From contig SLJS01000278.1 in the NCBI GenBank assembly GCA_007135015.1, forward strand, positions 1 through 8,294: a stretch of DNA of 8,294 nt, in the 5' to 3' direction. The DNA comes from Alcanivorax sp. (GTDB lineage: Bacteria; Pseudomonadota; Gammaproteobacteria; Pseudomonadales; Alcanivoracaceae). Position 1 is the stretch's first letter. The number at the start of each line of letters is the position of its first letter. The notes under the pieces were generated by a model. It was given only the letters and a program-made list of their open reading frames with translations. It was not told where the DNA came from and searched no databases. The translations under genes and the position numbers were made by a program. Of the stretch, positions 6,301-8,294 are shown in pieces.

Positions 6301-7813
6301 CGAGGCGCTGGTGCTCTGGGCCTCGGACACGGTGCGCGACGAGGGGGTGATCGTGGCCTTCGGCCTGGACATGCTTGGCATCCGCCCGGAATGGAACGCC
6401 CGGGGCATTGTCGAGGGGCTGGAACGTCGGCCGCTGGGCGGGGATCGGGACAACCGCCGGGACCTGCTCTTTACCACCTCGGGTCTGTTCCGCGATCTCT
6501 ACGAGGACCAGCTTGTCTGGCTGGATCGTGCCGCGCGGCTGGCCCTGGACGGCGCGTCGGAGACCATCGAGCGCGAACACCCGGCGCTGGTGCCGGCGCT
6601 GCGCGCGGCGCTGGCGCCGCTGCCCGGGGACATGCGGGACCCGGGTAACGAAAGCCTGGCGGACAACCGCGTGGCGGCCCGCTGGGTCGAAGATGTGCGC
6701 CAATTGCTGCAGGCGGATGTGACCGCGTCCGAAGCGGGCCGGCGGGCGGCGTTGCGGGTGTTCGGCACTGCCCCGGGCGCCTATGGCGCCGGCGTGAACC
6801 GTCTGGCCGACCGCTCCGGCGCCTGGCAGGAGCGCGAGGAACTGGGCGCGGCCTATATTCGTCGCATGGGCCATGCCTACGGGGCCGGGGAATCCGGTAC
6901 CCCCGCCCATGCACAGTTCGAATCCCGTCTGGCGGGTGTGGACCGTACCTACCTGGGCCGCGCCAGCCACCTCTACGGGCTGCTCGACAACGACGACGGC
7001 TTCGACTTCCAGGGCGGACTCTCGGTGGCGGTGGAAACAATCACGGGTCGGACGCCGGAGAACCGGGTGCTGATGCACGCGGATGCGGACAATGCCCGGG
7101 TGCTGTCGCTGGAGCAGGCGCTGATGGGCGAGTTGCGCGGGCGCAACCTCAACCCCCAGTGGATCGAGCCGCTGATGGAGCAGGGCTATGCCGGAGCGCG
7201 TACCATGGCGGCGGATTTTCTCGACAACCTCTGGGGCTGGCAGGCCACCAGCCCGGAAGTGGTGCGCTCCCGTGTATGGGACGAAGTCCATGACGTCTAT
7301 TTCAACGATCGCCACGAACTGGGGCTGGACGAGTTCCTGGGCGAGGGACATAACGTTCATGTGAAGACTCACATGCAGGCCACGGCCCTGGTGGCGGCCC
7401 ATCGGGATTTCTGGGACGCGGATCCAGAGGTACTGCAGGCCTTGTCCGAGCGTTTCGCCGAACTGGTGGTGGAGCACGGCCTGCCCGGCAGCGGTCATAC
7501 CCGTCCCGACCACCCCATGCTGGATGAGGTGGCCGAGCGGCTCGACGAGGCGCTCGGCGAGCCATTCAACGCCCTGCGCGCGGCCACGCAGATCGAGCGC
7601 GGGGAGACCGGAACGGATCCTTCTCGGGTAACGGAACTGCAGCCGGCCCGCGAGAAAGACGCCGCCGAGCGGGACGCCGCGGAGGACCGGAAGGAAACGA
7701 CGGAGACCGGAGAGGCCGACGGTGAGGCCCAGGTGTCCGCCTGGCAGTGGCTGCTGGCCGCCATGCTGGTGTTGCTGCTGGCGGGCGGCTTCATGACCGG
7801 AAGGAGGCGCTGA
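3314..7813 (+). CDS. cobN: CobN-family (Mg/cobalt chelatase large subunit) protein, exported and membrane-anchored
   Basis: A 1499-residue member of the CobN/ChlH/BchH family, whose known members bind a tetrapyrrole and a metal ion. Family segments: KRIALVYYNHPPGRQNIGAD (423-442); GRHSTREFLP (699-708, with the conserved His700 and Glu704); GEGIQAKRRA and HLTPPL (about 738-760); GLHVFG (886-891); GRNFHALSSDLVPT (958-971); and further conserved blocks including SGLFRDLY and FGTAPGAYGAG. Unlike cytoplasmic CobN it has a signal peptide (about 1-32, probably cut after QAAA) and ends with a hydrophobic helix (about 1477-1495) closed by RRR. This predicts a periplasmic body anchored in the inner membrane through a charged Glu/Lys/Asp stalk (about 1440-1473). 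A loop at 817-852 contains 12 histidines. The ATG at 3314 follows GGGGAG by 7 nt, 17 nt after btuB. No CobS/CobT or ChlI/ChlD genes are present; the next gene encodes an ExbB-like protein. Family membership is certain. Whether it inserts cobalt, removes it, or only binds corrinoid cannot be read from the sequence; HmuS of haem operons is the nearest analogue known to me. Confidence 0.93.
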   Translation: MAAIMQGRAELYRLIIAACIGVCLCLSGQAAAGDGARIFGVISDRSAAEVAAGANRFLERFPENEVVLRTPEQLADKPDGEVVKLWRGADAVLVAAVFGDEAPRLARLLREHPPARDATVFATNSSRQLVRLSRISGERVLEDLSHDEITEMVANPDAGDDAHAHLKEQKRRFPAQRQWLIGRTHYQGRSPESMDALMRWLLVTAGNEMQLPEPEPRQTVRYYRDGEAVTDAGQLNLVEGPAVALLDLDSGDRPGDRDLLDSVCAALEARDIQCFAVLARWGGGSVAAVEQLAGTATPAELAGVLSLQDFTVGGGEGRRAVTEALEKLDVPVIKGVRLPGDTEAQWRLGDAGIPRETVHYKIAMPELQGISQPHLLAVAQPPRIDERTGIRLTLTRPVNERVEAVADRFQRWKRLRYLDNHDKRIALVYYNHPPGRQNIGADKLDVPESLFEMLQRLQAAGYNTGELPEDAEALHDRIQERGVNLPEDRRALEALAGQVPSLSRDQYQAYFDTLPEAVRAELEQGPVGYLHARLAEALERDEQALGTDLLDRRIEDLRHMLGNLDHAARERAMALLDQFEAGWRRALKEDVPELQEEQPEAQPQERLAALRDALVRTGIPGLTGWGKAPGEAMVRDGEMLFPGLRFGNVFIGPQPPRGWEVDEALLHANTSFPPTHHYTGFYHWLRDHFEADALVYVGRHSTREFLPRRRAGLASDDYPDLLGGDLPVIYPYIVDGVGEGIQAKRRAMGVIISHLTPPLATTELYDELLELRQLVETFEAATDPDSPTRSRSADRLRERIAELDMEGEIERELARGHHHDHGPDHEDSHDDDHHDEHDEHDAAGHDEPEQDHERERPDLDTVDDELLVHEVGHYLTHMQERFMPLGLHVFGRDWDDGAQETMLASMAGDDDIKPQWREELAASPRAERENWLAALAGRFVPPGQGNDPVRTPNVLPTGRNFHALSSDLVPTRVAWSLGSEMAAAAREDDDPRATGSEALVLWASDTVRDEGVIVAFGLDMLGIRPEWNARGIVEGLERRPLGGDRDNRRDLLFTTSGLFRDLYEDQLVWLDRAARLALDGASETIEREHPALVPALRAALAPLPGDMRDPGNESLADNRVAARWVEDVRQLLQADVTASEAGRRAALRVFGTAPGAYGAGVNRLADRSGAWQEREELGAAYIRRMGHAYGAGESGTPAHAQFESRLAGVDRTYLGRASHLYGLLDNDDGFDFQGGLSVAVETITGRTPENRVLMHADADNARVLSLEQALMGELRGRNLNPQWIEPLMEQGYAGARTMAADFLDNLWGWQATSPEVVRSRVWDEVHDVYFNDRHELGLDEFLGEGHNVHVKTHMQATALVAAHRDFWDADPEVLQALSERFAELVVEHGLPGSGHTRPDHPMLDEVAERLDEALGEPFNALRAATQIERGETGTDPSRVTELQPAREKDAAERDAAEDRKETTETGEADGEAQVSAWQWLLAAMLVLLLAGGFMTGRRR
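5762..5869 (+). other. Histidine/aspartate-rich metal-binding loop encoded within the cobN-like gene
   Basis: Codons 817-852 encode 12 histidines among many Asp and Glu residues (HHHDHGPDHEDSHDDDHHDE and onward), interrupting the chelatase domain just before the GLHVFG block. The codons are mixed CAT/CAC and GAT/GAC, so this is not a simple recent trinucleotide expansion. Comparable His-rich stretches in metal transporters and metallochaperones bind Zn, Ni or Co; binding here is inferred. Confidence 0.75.
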
Positions 7814-8256
7814 TGTTCACTTCGGTGACCCTGGAATGGATGGACTGGCTGGTTGGCGGATTGCTGCAGCCGGTGATCATTGCGCTGCTGGCATTGCTGG
7901 CCCTGGCGGTCTGGGAAACCGGCCTGGCCCTGGGCGAACGCAGTGGCGGCATCCGGCGCCTGGAAGCGGCCGGCAGCACGGCCTCACTGGCCCGTCGGGC
8001 CCGGCGGCGCATCGACCGGGCGGATCTGCTGGCCCGGGTGGGGCCCATGCTGGGGCTGATGGGCACGCTGATCCCGCTGGGCCCGGGCCTGGCGGCACTG
8101 GGCCGGGGCGAGCTGGATGTGCTGGCCCAGGCAGTGACCGTGGCCTTCAACACCACGGTGCTGGGTCTGCTCACCGGTATTCTGGGTTTCCTGCTGGGCC
8201 GGCTTCGCCGGCGCTGGTATGACGCGGCCATGGAACGGCTGGAGGCGCGGGCATGA
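7813..8256 (+). CDS. MotA/TolQ/ExbB-family proton channel protein (CobN-associated type)
   Basis: A 147-residue inner-membrane protein with three predicted helices, at about 13-38, 76-97 and 105-129. The core MLGLMGTLIPLGPGLAAL (79-96) followed by AVTVAFNTTVLGLLTG (107-122) is the characteristic TolQ/ExbB pore-helix signature, with Thr114 and Thr115 at the place of conserved pore threonines. A basic stretch, RRARRRIDR (61-69), lies between helices 1 and 2 and should face the cytoplasm. It is shorter than ExbB or TolQ (about 230-245 residues), lacking most of the cytoplasmic loop. The start is the ATG at 7813: AAGGAGG (7801-7807) lies 5 nt before it, and the ATG shares one base with the cobN-like stop (TGATG). 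The likely role is to harness proton motive force for a partner, either the CobN-like protein or the BtuB transport system. Which partner it serves is inference. Confidence 0.88.
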   Translation: MFTSVTLEWMDWLVGGLLQPVIIALLALLALAVWETGLALGERSGGIRRLEAAGSTASLARRARRRIDRADLLARVGPMLGLMGTLIPLGPGLAALGRGELDVLAQAVTVAFNTTVLGLLTGILGFLLGRLRRRWYDAAMERLEARA

Positions 8257-8294
8257 GTGTTCCGTCCTGGCGCCGCAGCCGGTTCGATATCAGC
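8253..8294 (+). CDS. Start of a further operon gene, probably DUF2149 family (partial, runs off the window)
   Basis: Only 14 codons are present, MSVPSWRRSRFDIS. The ATG overlaps the stop of the preceding gene in an ATGA arrangement, and GGAGG at 8241-8245 lies 7 nt upstream, so the start is well supported. In many genomes the genes for an exported CobN-like protein and a short ExbB-like protein are followed by a small DUF2149 protein with a single N-terminal membrane helix, resembling the ExbD/TolR partner. The visible basic N-terminus would fit, but the family assignment rests on gene order rather than on the residues seen. Confidence 0.6.
   Translation, partial: MSVPSWRRSRFDIS

Noticed and set aside
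5456..7513. Long minus-strand open frame opposite the cobN-like gene
   Set aside because: It is the antisense of a GC-rich gene. Its composition (Met/Ile run opposite the His/Asp codons) reflects the CobN sequence, and it has no credible start or function.

Overview
The window looks like a chromosomal segment of a high-GC proteobacterium, most likely a gammaproteobacterium. The evidence is the outer-membrane receptor with a TonB box, strong AAGGAGG-type ribosome sites, overlapping genes, and strong G/C preference at third codon positions in the right-hand 7 kb. The acidic, Asp/Glu-rich exported proteins would fit a halophilic or haloalkaliphilic lineage, but this is only an impression. All intact genes lie on the + strand.

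Left part (1-1020): the end of a defence region. It holds an AbiEii/AbiGii-family nucleotidyltransferase toxin gene (8-829) with a TTG start that probably overlaps the stop of an AbiEi antitoxin gene just outside the window. Next comes a decayed scrap of a type I restriction endonuclease gene, hsdR (837-1011). It retains the HsdR N-terminal signature joined to a distant segment of the same protein by an internal deletion, followed by a one-base frameshift. Base composition here is visibly lower in GC than in the rest of the window.

Middle (1074-1469): a non-coding leader with a consensus -35 and a weak -10, then a complete cobalamin riboswitch (1113-1332) with its own closing stem. A possible expression platform follows, in which the ribosome site of the next gene can pair with an upstream CCCCCT.

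Right part (1470-8294): a tightly packed operon under that riboswitch. It encodes a BtuB-type TonB-dependent corrinoid receptor; a 1499-residue CobN-family protein with a signal peptide, a central histidine-rich loop and a C-terminal membrane anchor; a small MotA/TolQ/ExbB-family proton-channel protein; and the first 14 codons of a further gene, which by position is probably the DUF2149 protein that often accompanies this set. Spacing is 17 nt, then 1-nt and 4-nt overlaps, so the genes are probably translated together.

Working model (inference): BtuB brings a corrinoid, or another cobalt tetrapyrrole, into the periplasm. There the membrane-anchored CobN-like protein binds it and inserts or removes metal. 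The ExbB-like protein, perhaps with the DUF2149 protein, would power this with proton motive force, replacing the cytoplasmic CobS/CobT ATPases of ordinary cobaltochelatase. The closest functional parallel I know is HmuS, the CobN-like protein of Bacteroidetes haem-uptake operons, linked to anaerobic removal of iron from haem. Here the riboswitch points to cobalamin rather than haem.
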